A DNA stretch of 64,000 bases from an uncultured Eubacteriales bacterium (GTDB lineage Bacteria > Bacillota > Clostridia > Oscillospirales > CAG-272), in the NCBI GenBank assembly GCA_934393265.1, contig CAKRQL010000006.1:62001-126000 (forward strand). The letters run 5' to 3'. The notes beneath the pieces were generated by a model. It was not told the DNA's origin. It searched no databases and saw only the letters and a list, made by a program, of their open reading frames with translations. Made by a program: the position numbers and the translations under genes. Below are positions 53,099-63,253 of the stretch, piece by piece. Position 1 is the stretch's first letter, and each line of letters opens with the position of its first letter.

Positions 53099-53293
53099 CT
53101 ACTTTTTCATTTCCCCGGCGCAGCTTTTCATGCAGATGAATTTTTCCTTCACCTTCATGAACATTTTTTTCATCCCCTCGCTCACCGCGCGCTTACCGGC
53201 GGAGAGCGCGGAGATTACTCCGATAGCCCCTATTGCTCCGAGTGCAATTTTGATACAGGGGTGCTTCTTTTTCTTTTCCGCTTTTCCGAACAT
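53099..53293 (-). CDS. Small membrane-associated basic protein (64 residues)
   Basis: MFGKAEKKKKHPCIKIALGA onward: a Lys-rich start, one hydrophobic helix (about 15-32), then a basic amphipathic tail with two cysteines. AAGGAG lies at a normal distance before the ATG, so it is probably a real gene. Family not recognised. It sits 135 bases upstream of dpaA on the same strand. A sporulation link is possible but unsupported. Confidence 0.7.
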   Translation of the reverse strand: MFGKAEKKKKHPCIKIALGAIGAIGVISALSAGKRAVSEGMKKMFMKVKEKFICMKSCAGEMKK

Positions 53294-53396
53294 TGGTTTC
53301 TCCTTTCGTTTCCCGGTCGCCTTTTCCCGGTATGCTCCGGCGGCGACCCTCTTCCGAATTATTTTTTCTTCCTGCGTGACAAATTATTTATCTCGG

Positions 53397-53425
53397 TTGA
53401 CAAAAAATTCTCCGCATGATAAAAT
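53397..53425 (+). promoter_or_regulatory. Promoter of the sel1-U32-maf-nth-rnmV cluster
   Basis: Perfect TTGACA (53397-53402) and TAAAAT (53420-53425) with a 17-base spacer, 35 bases before the first ATG. Confidence 0.8.
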
Positions 53426-53459
53426 ATTTTATAGACTTTGAGTGCGCGGGAGGGTTTAT

Positions 53460-55211
53460 ATGATAATCTGCAAGAACTGTGGCAGTCCGATAACCTATAC
53501 TGGGAGAAATTGCCCTGTCTGCGGCGCCACTATAACGTTTGAAAAAGAAGAGATAAAGGAGCATAAGCGTGCCCTCTCGGAGGCTGTCTCGGCGAAGGAC
53601 TACGAGACGGTGCTCGAGGAGCATCACATACTTGCGGACGCCGGGGTTGCCGAGTCGCAGAGAGAGTACGGGAGATTTCTCGAAAAGGGAAATATGGTAG
53701 AGCGCGATCTTGACCTCGCCATGCAGTACTTCCGTCTCGCGGCAGAGCAGAACGACGCCTATGCCGCATACCGTTACTCCCATCTTGCCGGGCGGGTCAA
53801 TTCCGGAGTAGCCGAGTTCTGGCTCCTCTATTCCGCCGTCCTCGGCTGTAAGGAGGCATTTCCGGAGGTCGCCGAATACTTCTCCTCCCACGGGGACGAG
53901 GAGACCGCAAACTACTACTATGCCATCTGCGCCGACTGCGAGGATACTGACTCGATAGTCACGATGGCGAAGAGATATTATAACGGCGTAGGGTGCGAGC
54001 GGTCGGAGGAGTACGCAAAGTGGTATCTTGACCGCTTCAATCTCCCGCCGATAACCGTTATCAGAATGGCGTACAGGCTCCGGAACGTCAAGGCAAAGCA
54101 GCCGCCGCGCCACACCCTGCGCGATTACCCGCGCTTTCTCTCACGCCTTATCCGCGACGCGGAGAAGTATAAAATCGACACGGCATATCTTCGGCTGAAT
54201 GAGATAATGGCACAGCTCGGAGATATTCATGCCGAGGCTACCGTGGGCAGGCTCTACGCCGAGGGGCGCGGGTGCACCCCGGACGGCGCGCGCGCCGTCA
54301 CGACCCTCATAGCCGCCGCATCCCACGGTGCGCCGGAGGCGTACGTTTATCTCGGAGACATCTATCTTGACGGCAGGGGAGTGCCCGCCGACCCGGAAAA
54401 GGCGATAAAATATTACATGAGCGCAGGGGAGAGCGGAGATATGTCCGCGCTCGAGACCGTCGGAGACCTGCTCTGCGACGGAGATTACGTCCCGCGTGAC
54501 ATCCCCGGGGCGATTGAGCTTTACAGCCGCGCCGCTAAGGGCGGCAACCGCTCCGCCTCCGAAAAGGCGGACGAGCTAACCGGGAAGCGCGAGAATTGCT
54601 TTGAGCGCGCAAAGGACCCGCAGACCCCGCGCGAGGCGGCGTTCCGTCTCTATGCCGTTTCTGTGGCTATGGGATACGTTCCCGCTATGCGCGAGCTCGC
54701 GATATGCTACCGCGACGGGGTGGGTACTCCGGTTGACCGCCGCCGCGCCTTTACATACTTTGACAAGGCTGTCCGCGCCGGAGACAGATCGGCAATATAC
54801 GATCTCGGTCTGTGCTATGAAAACGGCATAGGCACGGAGAGGAACGGAAATGCCGCCGAAAAGCTCTTCACGATTGCCGCGCGGATGGGGACCCCCGGGG
54901 CAGAGGAGAAGCTCGACGCCCTCCGCGAGAGAAGAGAAAGAAAGCTTTCACAGAGCTATTACTCCGCCGGAATGGCACTTCTGTGGCAGAAGAAAAACGA
55001 AATATCCGCAAAGTACCTTGCCCTCGCGACGAGGGGAGGACATGCAAAGGCTATATACACCCTCGGCTGTTACTTTGAGTTCGGAATAGGGCTCCCGACC
55101 GACAGGACAAAGGCGTTTGCCCTTTATGAGCAGGCGTTCTCGCTCGGCTTCCGCGACCCGAGAGCCGAGTATAAGCTCAAGGTCCTGCGCATAATGCGGA
55201 GCAAGCGGTGA
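53460..55211 (+). CDS. Zinc-ribbon and Sel1-repeat protein
   Basis: 583 residues. An N-terminal zinc ribbon CKNCGSPITYTGRNCPVCGA (4-23) is followed by a long solenoid of Sel1-like repeats, for example YGRFLEKGNMVERDLDLAMQYF, LGDIYLDGRGVPADPEKAIKYY and LGLCYENGIGTERNGNAAEKLF. No signal or membrane helix. Such proteins are usually adaptors for protein-protein contact. The partner is unknown. GGGAGGG precedes the ATG. Co-directional and 4 bases from the U32 gene. Confidence 0.88.
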   Translation: MIICKNCGSPITYTGRNCPVCGATITFEKEEIKEHKRALSEAVSAKDYETVLEEHHILADAGVAESQREYGRFLEKGNMVERDLDLAMQYFRLAAEQNDAYAAYRYSHLAGRVNSGVAEFWLLYSAVLGCKEAFPEVAEYFSSHGDEETANYYYAICADCEDTDSIVTMAKRYYNGVGCERSEEYAKWYLDRFNLPPITVIRMAYRLRNVKAKQPPRHTLRDYPRFLSRLIRDAEKYKIDTAYLRLNEIMAQLGDIHAEATVGRLYAEGRGCTPDGARAVTTLIAAASHGAPEAYVYLGDIYLDGRGVPADPEKAIKYYMSAGESGDMSALETVGDLLCDGDYVPRDIPGAIELYSRAAKGGNRSASEKADELTGKRENCFERAKDPQTPREAAFRLYAVSVAMGYVPAMRELAICYRDGVGTPVDRRRAFTYFDKAVRAGDRSAIYDLGLCYENGIGTERNGNAAEKLFTIAARMGTPGAEEKLDALRERRERKLSQSYYSAGMALLWQKKNEISAKYLALATRGGHAKAIYTLGCYFEFGIGLPTDRTKAFALYEQAFSLGFRDPRAEYKLKVLRIMRSKR

Positions 55212-55215
55212 GCCG

Positions 55216-57420
55216 ATGAGAAGAAAGGAAAGGCTGCCGGAGCTGCTTGCCCCGGCGGGGACTTACGAATGTCTGTGCGCCGCCCTCATGGGCGGCGCGA
55301 ACGCCGTTTATATAGGGGGAAAGCGGTTCTCCGCGAGAGCCTACGCCGGGAATTTTGAGATGCCGGAGATACGTCGCGCGGCGGAATACGCCCATACGCG
55401 CGGAGCCTCCCTGTACGTAACGCTGAATACTCTTCTTTCGGACGGTGAGATACCCGACGCCGTGGATTACGCCCGTGAGCTGTACTCCTCCGGCGTTGAC
55501 GCGCTTATTGTCGCCGACCTCGGCGCGGCGGAGAAAATTCATACACGGGTGCCGGGATTATCCCTCCATGCGTCGACACAGATGTCGGTAAACAATACCG
55601 CCGGGGCGGAGCTCGCAGCCCGGCTCGGCATGCAGCGCGTGGTGCTCGCGCGCGAGCTTTCGATAGATAACGTACGCGCCGCCGTTGAACTGTGCCCGGT
55701 TGAAATCGAGGTATTTTTGCACGGTGCTCTCTGCGTTTCCCATTCCGGGCAGTGCCTTTTCTCCTCTCTTGTCGGCGGCAGGTCGGGAAACCGGGGAGAG
55801 TGTGCACAGCCCTGCCGTCTGCCGTACGGGACGGGAAACGGAAAAAATCCCTATCCGCTCTCCCTGCGCGACCTCTCGCTCGCGGGGCATATTCCGGCTC
55901 TTATATCATCCGGCGTCGCGTCTCTTAAAATCGAGGGGCGGATGAAGTCGGCGGATTACGTATACGGCGTCACGAAAATATACCGTGCTCTCATAGACGA
56001 AAACCGCGCGGCGACCCCGGAGGAGTGCGAAATTCTCCGGCGGCTGTTCTCCCGCGGCGGCTTCACCGACGGGTATTTTACGGGAAAAATCGCGGTCGGC
56101 ATGTGCGGCATACGCACGGAGGCTGACAAGGCGGAGAGCCGCACGACGCCCGCCGGAAAATACGGCGAAATGCCGACCCCCGCCGCAGCGGAAATAAAGA
56201 TAGAGGCGGGCGCGACGGCATCGCTCACCCTCTCGGCAGCCGGAAAGAGCGTCTGCGTCGCGGGTGAGACACCCGAGCCGGCAAAGAGCCGCCCGCTCGA
56301 TTGTGAGGCGGTCATAAAGCAGATAACAAAGACCGGGGGGACGCTCTTTACGCTCCCGCCGGAGAATATCTCCGTCACGCTCGGCGACGGGCTGAACCTC
56401 TCGCCCGCGGCACTGAACTCTCTTCGGCGTAACGCCGTGGAGAGCCTTTCGCGCGCCTTCGGCGAAGAAGTATATATGCCTTATTCGCCGGAGCCGCGGC
56501 ACTTCGCTTTCACAGAGCCGCGAAAGATACCGCGGCGCACGGCGCTCTTCCTCTCACCGGAAAGGTACTCCGAGGCTGTGGAGAGCGGGGCTGATATGCG
56601 GTATTTTGATGTCCGCTTTCTCCCGCTCCCGTTTACTGCGGGGTCCGACGGGGCAAACGGCGTCTGCCTGCCGCCCGTCATAACCGACGGAGAGTGGGAT
56701 AACGTCATGCGCCTCGTGAAAGAGGCAAAGCTGCGCGGGGCGGAGTACGCCCTCTGCGGCAATCTCTCGCACTTTGAGATAGCCGAAAGGATGGGACTTG
56801 TCCCGATAGGCGATTTCAGACTGAATATATACAACGCGGAATCACTGCGGGCATTTGCGGGGCTCGGGCTCCGCTTTGCGGTCCTGTCTGCCGAGCTGAC
56901 GCTCCCCGCCGCACGGGATCTTGTACGCACCGCCGGGGAGGAGCTTTTACCCTCGGTTATCGTATACGGCAGAATACCGCTCATGCTTACCGAGCGGTGC
57001 TTTACGAAGGAAAACTTCGGCTGCGGGGGCTGCTCCCGCTCCGCCCTCACAGACAGGAGGGGCGAGAAATTCCCGCTTATGCGCGAGTATGAGCACAGAA
57101 ATCTCGTTCTCAACTGCGCGACGACCTGTATGACCGACAAAGTCGGCGACCTGCGCTCGGCTGGCATCACCGGGGAGCATTTCATATTCTCCACCGAGAG
57201 CGGGCGGGAAATTTCGGACTGCATAGAGGCGGCAAGGGCGGGGAGACTTCCCGACGGAATAAAGCTCCGCAGAATGGGCAGGCGGGACGCGGCACAGCCC
57301 GTGAGCACCGGGGGCGCGCCGGAACCGGCGCAGAGAACGAGCCGCAGAACAGAGAATTTCGCAAAGCCCGGAAAAATGAAGAACGAGCCGAAGAGAAACA
57401 GGCTGAAACGGAGAAAATAA
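55216..57420 (+). CDS. U32 family peptidase (RlhA-like, with DUF3656-type region)
   Basis: 734 residues. The U32 core has LPELLAPAGTYECLCAALMGGA, YIGGKRFSAR, HASTQMSVNN and the signature EVFLHGALCVSHSGQCLFSS then GNRGECAQPCRLPY (180-225). The second half fits the DUF3656 extension, with a further cysteine-rich site FGCGGCSRSALTDRRGE near 600. Members of this group hydroxylate RNA (RlhA, TrhP), and an iron-sulfur cluster is likely, so a tRNA or rRNA role is more probable than proteolysis. The last 50 residues are basic and poorly conserved. Confidence 0.88.
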   Translation: MRRKERLPELLAPAGTYECLCAALMGGANAVYIGGKRFSARAYAGNFEMPEIRRAAEYAHTRGASLYVTLNTLLSDGEIPDAVDYARELYSSGVDALIVADLGAAEKIHTRVPGLSLHASTQMSVNNTAGAELAARLGMQRVVLARELSIDNVRAAVELCPVEIEVFLHGALCVSHSGQCLFSSLVGGRSGNRGECAQPCRLPYGTGNGKNPYPLSLRDLSLAGHIPALISSGVASLKIEGRMKSADYVYGVTKIYRALIDENRAATPEECEILRRLFSRGGFTDGYFTGKIAVGMCGIRTEADKAESRTTPAGKYGEMPTPAAAEIKIEAGATASLTLSAAGKSVCVAGETPEPAKSRPLDCEAVIKQITKTGGTLFTLPPENISVTLGDGLNLSPAALNSLRRNAVESLSRAFGEEVYMPYSPEPRHFAFTEPRKIPRRTALFLSPERYSEAVESGADMRYFDVRFLPLPFTAGSDGANGVCLPPVITDGEWDNVMRLVKEAKLRGAEYALCGNLSHFEIAERMGLVPIGDFRLNIYNAESLRAFAGLGLRFAVLSAELTLPAARDLVRTAGEELLPSVIVYGRIPLMLTERCFTKENFGCGGCSRSALTDRRGEKFPLMREYEHRNLVLNCATTCMTDKVGDLRSAGITGEHFIFSTESGREISDCIEAARAGRLPDGIKLRRMGRRDAAQPVSTGGAPEPAQRTSRRTENFAKPGKMKNEPKRNRLKRRK

Positions 57421-57421
57421 A

Positions 57422-58066
57422 ATGAAGATAATACTTGCGTCAAAATCGCCGAGGAGGAGGGAATATATGGCGGCACTCTTCCCGGACTACGAGTGTGTGA
57501 GCCGGGAGGTGGATGAGAGCCTGCCGGAGGACACCGCGCCTGTGCGCGGTGTGGAGCTGCTCGCAAGGCGAAAGGGCGAGGCTGTCGCCGCGATGTACCG
57601 CGGTGACCCCGGGACGGTGATAATCTCCGCCGACACGCTCGTTGACCTCGACGGAAGAAAGCTCGGGAAGCCGACGAGCAGGGAGGAGGCATATTCGATG
57701 CTCCGCTCGCTCTCCGGGCGGCGTCACTTCGTTCATACCGGAGTTGCCGTTTCCGTCGGGGGCGTTACGTACTCCGGCGCGGACACCACGGCGGTATACT
57801 TCCGTGAGCTGACCGACGGGGAGATATGGGACTACATAAACAGCGGGGACCCGATGGACAAGGCGGGTGCCTACGGAATACAGGCGGGCGCGCGCGGCTT
57901 TGTCAGAGGCATAGACGGTGAGCTCGATACGGTTGTCGGGCTTTCCCGAAAGCTCACTCTCCGCCTGCTACGAGAGGCTCTGCCGGGGGCGTCCCTCCCG
58001 GAAATTCCGTACACGCCCTGCCCCTTTCCACAGATAAAAGAGGATAAAACGAATGAAAAAGAATGA
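57422..58066 (+). CDS. maf: Maf family nucleoside triphosphate pyrophosphatase
   Basis: It removes pyrophosphate from dTTP, UTP or modified nucleotides. 214 residues with ASKSPRRREYM at the start, the catalytic SADTLVDLDGRKLGKP near 70-85 and DPMDKAGAYGIQ near 143-154. It starts one base after the U32 stop and overlaps nth by 14 bases. Confidence 0.95.
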   Translation: MKIILASKSPRRREYMAALFPDYECVSREVDESLPEDTAPVRGVELLARRKGEAVAAMYRGDPGTVIISADTLVDLDGRKLGKPTSREEAYSMLRSLSGRRHFVHTGVAVSVGGVTYSGADTTAVYFRELTDGEIWDYINSGDPMDKAGAYGIQAGARGFVRGIDGELDTVVGLSRKLTLRLLREALPGASLPEIPYTPCPFPQIKEDKTNEKE

Positions 58067-58745
58067 GCGCGCGGCAACCCTTGCGGAGGCGGAAAAAAGG
58101 CTTCGCGAGAGGTATCCGGACTCGGTCTGCGCGCTGAAATACGGAGACGACCCGTGGCGACTGCTCGTCATGAGCCGCCTGTCCGCCCAGTGCACGGACG
58201 CGCGGGTAAACGAGGTGTCAGGGGAGCTTTTCCGGGAGTTTCCGACGGCGCGCGACATGGCAGACGGGGACATTTCGAGAATTGAGGAGCTTATCCGCCC
58301 CTGCGGTCTTTTCCGCACGAAGGCAAGAAATATAAAAGACGCCTCCGCAATAGTCGCCGAGAGATACGGCGGAAAAATACCCGATAATATGGAGGAGCTG
58401 CTCGCCCTCCCCGGCGTCGGGCGCAAGATAGCAAATCTTCTGCTCGGCGACGTGTTCGGAAAGCCCGCGATAGTCTGCGACACGCACTGCATAAGAATAT
58501 GCGGCAGGCTCGGTATGTACCAAGAGACAATGCGCGACGCGACAAGGGCAGAGACTATACTCCGCGGTCTTATTGATCCGGCAAAGGGACCCGACCTCTG
58601 TCACAGGCTCGTTGATTTCGGACGGGAGGTGTGCACCGCGCGCTCTCCCTCCTGCGCCGCCTGCCCGCTCTCGGATATATGTGCCCATAACAGGAGCGCG
58701 CAAAAGAGCGCTGCGCGGAAAGTGCGCGGCAGCACGGCAAAATAA
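58053..58745 (+). CDS. nth: Endonuclease III
   Basis: DNA glycosylase and AP lyase for oxidised pyrimidines. 230 residues. The helix-hairpin-helix LPGVGRKIANLLL carries the catalytic Lys near 118, and CDTHCIRI carries the Asp near 138. The 4Fe-4S loop reads CTARSPSCAACPLSDIC (C-x6-C-x2-C-x5-C). Normal length. Overlaps maf, so translationally coupled. Confidence 0.96.
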   Translation: MKKNERAATLAEAEKRLRERYPDSVCALKYGDDPWRLLVMSRLSAQCTDARVNEVSGELFREFPTARDMADGDISRIEELIRPCGLFRTKARNIKDASAIVAERYGGKIPDNMEELLALPGVGRKIANLLLGDVFGKPAIVCDTHCIRICGRLGMYQETMRDATRAETILRGLIDPAKGPDLCHRLVDFGREVCTARSPSCAACPLSDICAHNRSAQKSAARKVRGSTAK

Positions 58746-58783
58746 TATCATATTGCAAATAATTATTTACATTTACAGGCTGT

Positions 58784-59392
58784 ATGGAGAAAATCAGAAT
58801 TGACCTCCCGATAATAGTTGAGGGAAAATACGATAAAAATACCGTCTCGCAGATAGTGGACGGGACGGTAATTGCGACCGGGGGCTTCTCGGTATTCAAT
58901 AACAGGGAGCGGCAGGCACTTATCCGTCGGCTTGCAGAGCGGGACGGGGTAATAGTCTTAACCGACCCGGACGCCGGGGGAGGGCAGATAAGGCGGTTTC
59001 TGCGAGGCATACTCCCGCCGGAGAAAATACGGAATGTCTACGTTCCCCGCGTCGCCGGTAAAGAGAGGCGGAAGGCACACCCGTCAAAGGAGGGCGTCCT
59101 CGGGGTCGAGGGGCTCCCTGCCGATACCCTCCGCCGCGCCCTCGCCCCGTTTGCCTCCGGAGCGGAGCGGAGGAGCGGGACCCCGGTAACAAAGACCGGG
59201 ATGTATCTTGACGGTCTCTCGGGAGGGGAGAACGCCTCCGCGCGGCGCGCCGCCCTCGCCGCTGAGCTCGGGCTGCCTCAGGATATGAGTGCCGCGTCAC
59301 TCCTTGAGGCGATAAATCTTCTCGGCGGAGAGGAGATATATCGTCCCGCCCTCGCGCGCCTGCACGGGCACATGAGTGAAAAAGAACAATAA
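58784..59392 (+). CDS. rnmV: Ribonuclease M5 (TOPRIM-domain 5S rRNA maturase)
   Basis: It cleaves 5S rRNA precursors. 202 residues with the TOPRIM motifs IIVEGKYDKNTV (Glu near 13) and VIVLTDPDAGGGQIRR (DxD near 66), then IRNVYVP and GVEG in the C-terminal part. The palindrome TGCAAATAATTATTTACA lies 13 bases before the ATG and there is no good ribosome binding site. Usual neighbour is ksgA, absent here. The last gene of the cluster. Confidence 0.9.
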   Translation: MEKIRIDLPIIVEGKYDKNTVSQIVDGTVIATGGFSVFNNRERQALIRRLAERDGVIVLTDPDAGGGQIRRFLRGILPPEKIRNVYVPRVAGKERRKAHPSKEGVLGVEGLPADTLRRALAPFASGAERRSGTPVTKTGMYLDGLSGGENASARRAALAAELGLPQDMSAASLLEAINLLGGEEIYRPALARLHGHMSEKEQ

Positions 59393-59417
59393 TATATATA
59401 AAATTCACAGATTGGTG

Positions 59418-59446
59418 TTTACTTTCGGCGAAAGCTGTGTTATAAT
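59418..59446 (+). promoter_or_regulatory. nifJ promoter
   Basis: TTTACT (59418-59423) and a perfect TATAAT (59441-59446), 17 bases apart, 43 bases before the ATG, with GGAGG at 59477-59481. Confidence 0.75.
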
Positions 59447-59488
59447 CTTTAATCGTGGAATGAAAAACTATATCATGGAGGTTAACCA

Positions 59489-62400
59489 ATGATAGAAAGA
59501 AAGAAAATTTCCATGGATGGTAACACCGCCGCGGCGCATGTTTCCTATGCGTTCACGGAGGTCGCAGCCATCTACCCCATCACACCCTCGAGCCCTATGG
59601 CAGAGGTGACCGACACATGGTCGGCATCCAACAAGAACATTTTCGGCGAGCCCGCAAAGAACCTTTTCGGTGAGAATGTAAAGGTCGTTGAGATGCAGTC
59701 GGAGGCAGGTGCCGCCGGCGCCGTTCACGGCTCGCTCGGAGCCGGTGCGCTTACGACCACCTATACGGCGTCTCAGGGACTTCTCCTGATGATACCCAAC
59801 ATGTACAAGATAGCGGGCGAGCTTCTCCCCTGCGTTATACATGTATCGGCAAGATGCGTGGCTACCCATGCGCTGAACATATTCGGCGACCATTCGGATA
59901 TTTACGCCTGCCGTCAGACCGGCTTTGCAATGCTCGCAGAGACGAACCCGCAGGAGATAATGGACCTCGGCGCCGTCGCTCACCTTTCGGCAATAAAGGG
60001 AAGAGTACCTTTCCTTAACTTCTTTGACGGCTTCCGCACCTCTCACGAGATACAGAAGGTTGCCGCATGGGACTACAAGGACCTTGCGGACATGCTCGAT
60101 ATGGACGCTGTGCAGGCGTTCCGTGACCGCGCCCTGAACCCCGAGCACCCCGTGCTTCACGGCTCTGCCGAGAACGGAGATATATTCTTCCAGCACAGAG
60201 AGGCGTGCAACCCCTACTACGACGCTCTTCCGGCTATCGTAGAGGACTACATGAACAAGGTGAACGAAAAGCTCGGCACCGATTATAAGCTCTTCAACTA
60301 CTACGGTGCTCCGGACGCCGACAGAGTGATAATTGCGATGGGCTCTATCTGCGATGTCGCGGAGGAGGTTATAGATTATCTTCTTGCAAAGGGCGAGAAG
60401 GTCGGTCTTGTTAAGGTAAGACTTTACAGACCTTTCGTTGCGGAAAAGCTCAGCGAGGCTATTCCCGGGACGGTTAAGAAGATAGCCGTTCTTGACAGAA
60501 CGAAGGAGCCCGGCGCACTCGGCGAGCCGCTTTACCTCGATGTAATAGCCGCCCTCTCCGAGGTCGGCAGAACCGGAATCTCCGTCGTCGGCGGCAGATA
60601 CGGTCTCGGCTCCAAGGACACGCCCCCGGCATCCGTCTTTGCAGTATACGAGAATCTTTCAAAGAAGGCTCCGAAGAACCACTTCACAATCGGCATAGTC
60701 GATGACCTCACCGGACACTCGCTTGAAGAGAAGCCCGCGCCGGACACCGCGCCGCACGATATGATACAGTGCAAGTTCTGGGGTCTCGGCGGCGACGGCA
60801 CCGTCGGCGCAAACAAGAACTCCATAAAGATAATAGGCGACCACACCGACAAGTACATTCAGGCGTACTTCCAGTACGACTCAAAGAAAACGGGCGGTAT
60901 AACGATATCCCACCTGCGCTTCGGTGATTCGCCGATAAAGTCCTCCTATTACATCAACAAGGCTGACTTCGTCGCCTGCCATAACCATGCCTACCTTGAA
61001 AAGTACGACATGATCTCGGACGTAAAGCCGGGCGGAACCTTCCTCCTTGACTGCCAGTGGTCGGACGATGAGCTTGACGCAAATCTTCCCGCATCGGTCA
61101 AGTCCTATATCGCAAACAATAACATAAGCTTCTATACCATAAATGCGACGAAGCTTGCAATAGACCTCGGAAACGCAAAGGTCAAGAATACGGTGCTTCA
61201 GTCCGCGTTCTTCACCCTCGCGAAGATTCTTCCCATCGACGAGGCAATAGGCTACATGAAGTACATGGCGACGAAGTCCTACCTGAAGAAGGGACAGGAT
61301 ATAGTCGACCTCAACCATAAGGCAATAGACGCCGGTAAGGACGCCCTCCATAAGGTTGACGTCCCCGCCGCATGGAAGGACGCCGGAAAAACAGCCCCCG
61401 CCGCAAAGGTGACGGGCAAGAGAGCTGACCTTGTCGACTTTGTGAATGACATAGTTATTCCCGTTGTCGGAATGAAGGGCGACTCGCTCTCCGTCTCCGC
61501 CTTCGAGAAGTATGTTGACGGTACTTATCCGCAGGGCGCGGCAGCGTATGAGAAGCGCGGCGTCGCCGTCTCGGTTCCCGAATGGCATGCCGAGAACTGC
61601 ATACAGTGCAACAACTGTGCGTTCGTCTGCCCGCACGCCGCTATCCGTCCGTTCGCCATGACCGAGGAGGAGGCTGCCGCGGCTCCCGCGTCGACCGCCT
61701 TTACCGCAAAGCCGGTTATAAAGACAAATTATAAGTTCACGATGGCGGTCTCCGCCCTTGACTGTATGGGCTGCACGCTCTGCGTCAAGGCATGCCCCGT
61801 GTCGAACAAGGCACTCGCAGACGCTGCGAAGAAGGTCGCGGAGGAGCAGCCCGAGCTTGACGCGAAGGCTAAGGCTAAGGCGGCTGCAAAGCTCGCGGCT
61901 CCGAAGCTCGCTATCAATATGGTTCCCATGGCTAAGGGACTTTACCAGCAGGCAGCGTTCGACTACGCGGTACACAATGTGTCCGAGAAGTCCGAGCTCG
62001 TCAACGTAACCATAAAGGGCTCCCAGTTCAAGCAGCCGCTGCTTGAGTTCTCTGGCTCCTGCGCAGGCTGTGCCGAGACCTCCTATGCGAGACTCGTTAC
62101 ACAGCTCTTCGGCGAGAGAATGTATATATCCAACGCGACCGGATGCTCCTCTATATGGGGTGGCTCCGCTCCCGCAACTCCTTATACCGTAAACCGCGAG
62201 AGCGGCAGAGGTCCCGCATGGGTCAACTCGCTGTTCGAGGATAACGCGGAGCACGGTCTCGGTCTCTACATCGGTCAAAAAACTCTCAGAAACAAGCTTA
62301 TCGGCTACGTAAGAGAGCTTCGCGACGAGGTTAAGGACGAGGAGAAACTCGCGGTAATCGACGCATACCTCAACACGCTCGAGGACGGCAAGGCAAACGA

Positions 62401-63163
62401 GGCGGCTACAAAGGCTCTCGTCGCTATGCTCGAGGGCTGCGACTGCAAGTCGGAGCTCAAGGATAAGATCCTCCGCGACAAGCAGTACCTCTCCAAGAAG
62501 GCTGTATGGATCTTCGGCGGAGACGGATGGGCATACGATATCGGCTTCGGCGGTCTTGACCATGTTCTTGCATCCGGCGAGGACGTCAACGTAATGGTAT
62601 TCGATACCGAGGTTTATTCCAATACCGGCGGACAGGCTTCCAAGTCCTCCAATATCGGTCAGGTTGCGCAGTTTGCCGCCGCCGGTAAGGAGATAGGCAA
62701 GAAGAACCTCGCCGAGATAGCAATGTCTTACGGATACGTCTATGTTGCACAGGTCGCAATGGGCGCGGATATGAGCCAGACGCTGAAAGCAATAGCCGAG
62801 GCAGAGGCTTATCACGGACCCTCGCTCGTCATAGGCTACGCTCCCTGTGAGATGCACTCCATAAAGGGTGGTATGGCTAATTGCCAGGCAGAGATGAAGA
62901 AGGCTGTTGACGCCGGCTACTGGCACATGTTCCGCTTCAACCCGGCGCTTAAGGCAGAGGGTAAGGATCCCTTCACCCTTGACTCCAAGGCTCCGACTGC
63001 CTCCTATCAGGACTTCATAAACGGTGAGGCGCGTTATACGAGACTTGCACAGGCGTTCCCGGAGAGAGCAAAGGTTCTCTTCGCGAAGGCAGAGAAGAAC
63101 GCAAAGGCTAAGTACGAGAGACTTACCCGCCTTGTGGACTTCTATAACGACACAAATATCTGA
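59489..63163 (+). CDS. nifJ: Pyruvate:ferredoxin (flavodoxin) oxidoreductase
   Basis: It turns pyruvate and CoA into acetyl-CoA, CO2 and reduced ferredoxin, which the Rnf complex at 31-36 kb can use. 1,224 residues in the fused form. The N-terminal part has AAIYPITPSSPMAEV near 29. Two 4Fe-4S motifs, CIQCNNCAFVCPHAAI near 702 and CMGCTLCVKACPVSNKA near 757, are followed by SGSCAGCAETSY near 855 and the thiamine diphosphate region GDGWAYDIGFGGLDHVL and NTGGQASKSS near 1012-1055. Codons are noticeably biased to those of highly expressed genes (GCT, GGT, AAG). Confidence 0.98.
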   Translation: MIERKKISMDGNTAAAHVSYAFTEVAAIYPITPSSPMAEVTDTWSASNKNIFGEPAKNLFGENVKVVEMQSEAGAAGAVHGSLGAGALTTTYTASQGLLLMIPNMYKIAGELLPCVIHVSARCVATHALNIFGDHSDIYACRQTGFAMLAETNPQEIMDLGAVAHLSAIKGRVPFLNFFDGFRTSHEIQKVAAWDYKDLADMLDMDAVQAFRDRALNPEHPVLHGSAENGDIFFQHREACNPYYDALPAIVEDYMNKVNEKLGTDYKLFNYYGAPDADRVIIAMGSICDVAEEVIDYLLAKGEKVGLVKVRLYRPFVAEKLSEAIPGTVKKIAVLDRTKEPGALGEPLYLDVIAALSEVGRTGISVVGGRYGLGSKDTPPASVFAVYENLSKKAPKNHFTIGIVDDLTGHSLEEKPAPDTAPHDMIQCKFWGLGGDGTVGANKNSIKIIGDHTDKYIQAYFQYDSKKTGGITISHLRFGDSPIKSSYYINKADFVACHNHAYLEKYDMISDVKPGGTFLLDCQWSDDELDANLPASVKSYIANNNISFYTINATKLAIDLGNAKVKNTVLQSAFFTLAKILPIDEAIGYMKYMATKSYLKKGQDIVDLNHKAIDAGKDALHKVDVPAAWKDAGKTAPAAKVTGKRADLVDFVNDIVIPVVGMKGDSLSVSAFEKYVDGTYPQGAAAYEKRGVAVSVPEWHAENCIQCNNCAFVCPHAAIRPFAMTEEEAAAAPASTAFTAKPVIKTNYKFTMAVSALDCMGCTLCVKACPVSNKALADAAKKVAEEQPELDAKAKAKAAAKLAAPKLAINMVPMAKGLYQQAAFDYAVHNVSEKSELVNVTIKGSQFKQPLLEFSGSCAGCAETSYARLVTQLFGERMYISNATGCSSIWGGSAPATPYTVNRESGRGPAWVNSLFEDNAEHGLGLYIGQKTLRNKLIGYVRELRDEVKDEEKLAVIDAYLNTLEDGKANEAATKALVAMLEGCDCKSELKDKILRDKQYLSKKAVWIFGGDGWAYDIGFGGLDHVLASGEDVNVMVFDTEVYSNTGGQASKSSNIGQVAQFAAAGKEIGKKNLAEIAMSYGYVYVAQVAMGADMSQTLKAIAEAEAYHGPSLVIGYAPCEMHSIKGGMANCQAEMKKAVDAGYWHMFRFNPALKAEGKDPFTLDSKAPTASYQDFINGEARYTRLAQAFPERAKVLFAKAEKNAKAKYERLTRLVDFYNDTNI

Positions 63164-63193
63164 TTGACCCGTAAGGGAACAACCGGATAACCC

Positions 63194-63232
63194 GCCGGAC
63201 CGGGGGCTCGCCCCCCGGCCCGGCTTTTCCTT
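63194..63232 (+). terminator. nifJ terminator
   Basis: GCCGGACCGGGGG pairs with CCCCCCGGCCCGGC (one bulge) around CTCG, then TTTTCC. It is 30 bases past the stop. Confidence 0.85.
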
Positions 63233-63253
63233 TGTCTCCGCCACGGCGACATT

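Noticed and set aside
60881..63244. Minus-strand open frame of 787 codons over nifJ
   Set aside because: It is a shadow of the strongly biased codons of nifJ. The product is Leu/Cys/Arg-rich without domains.
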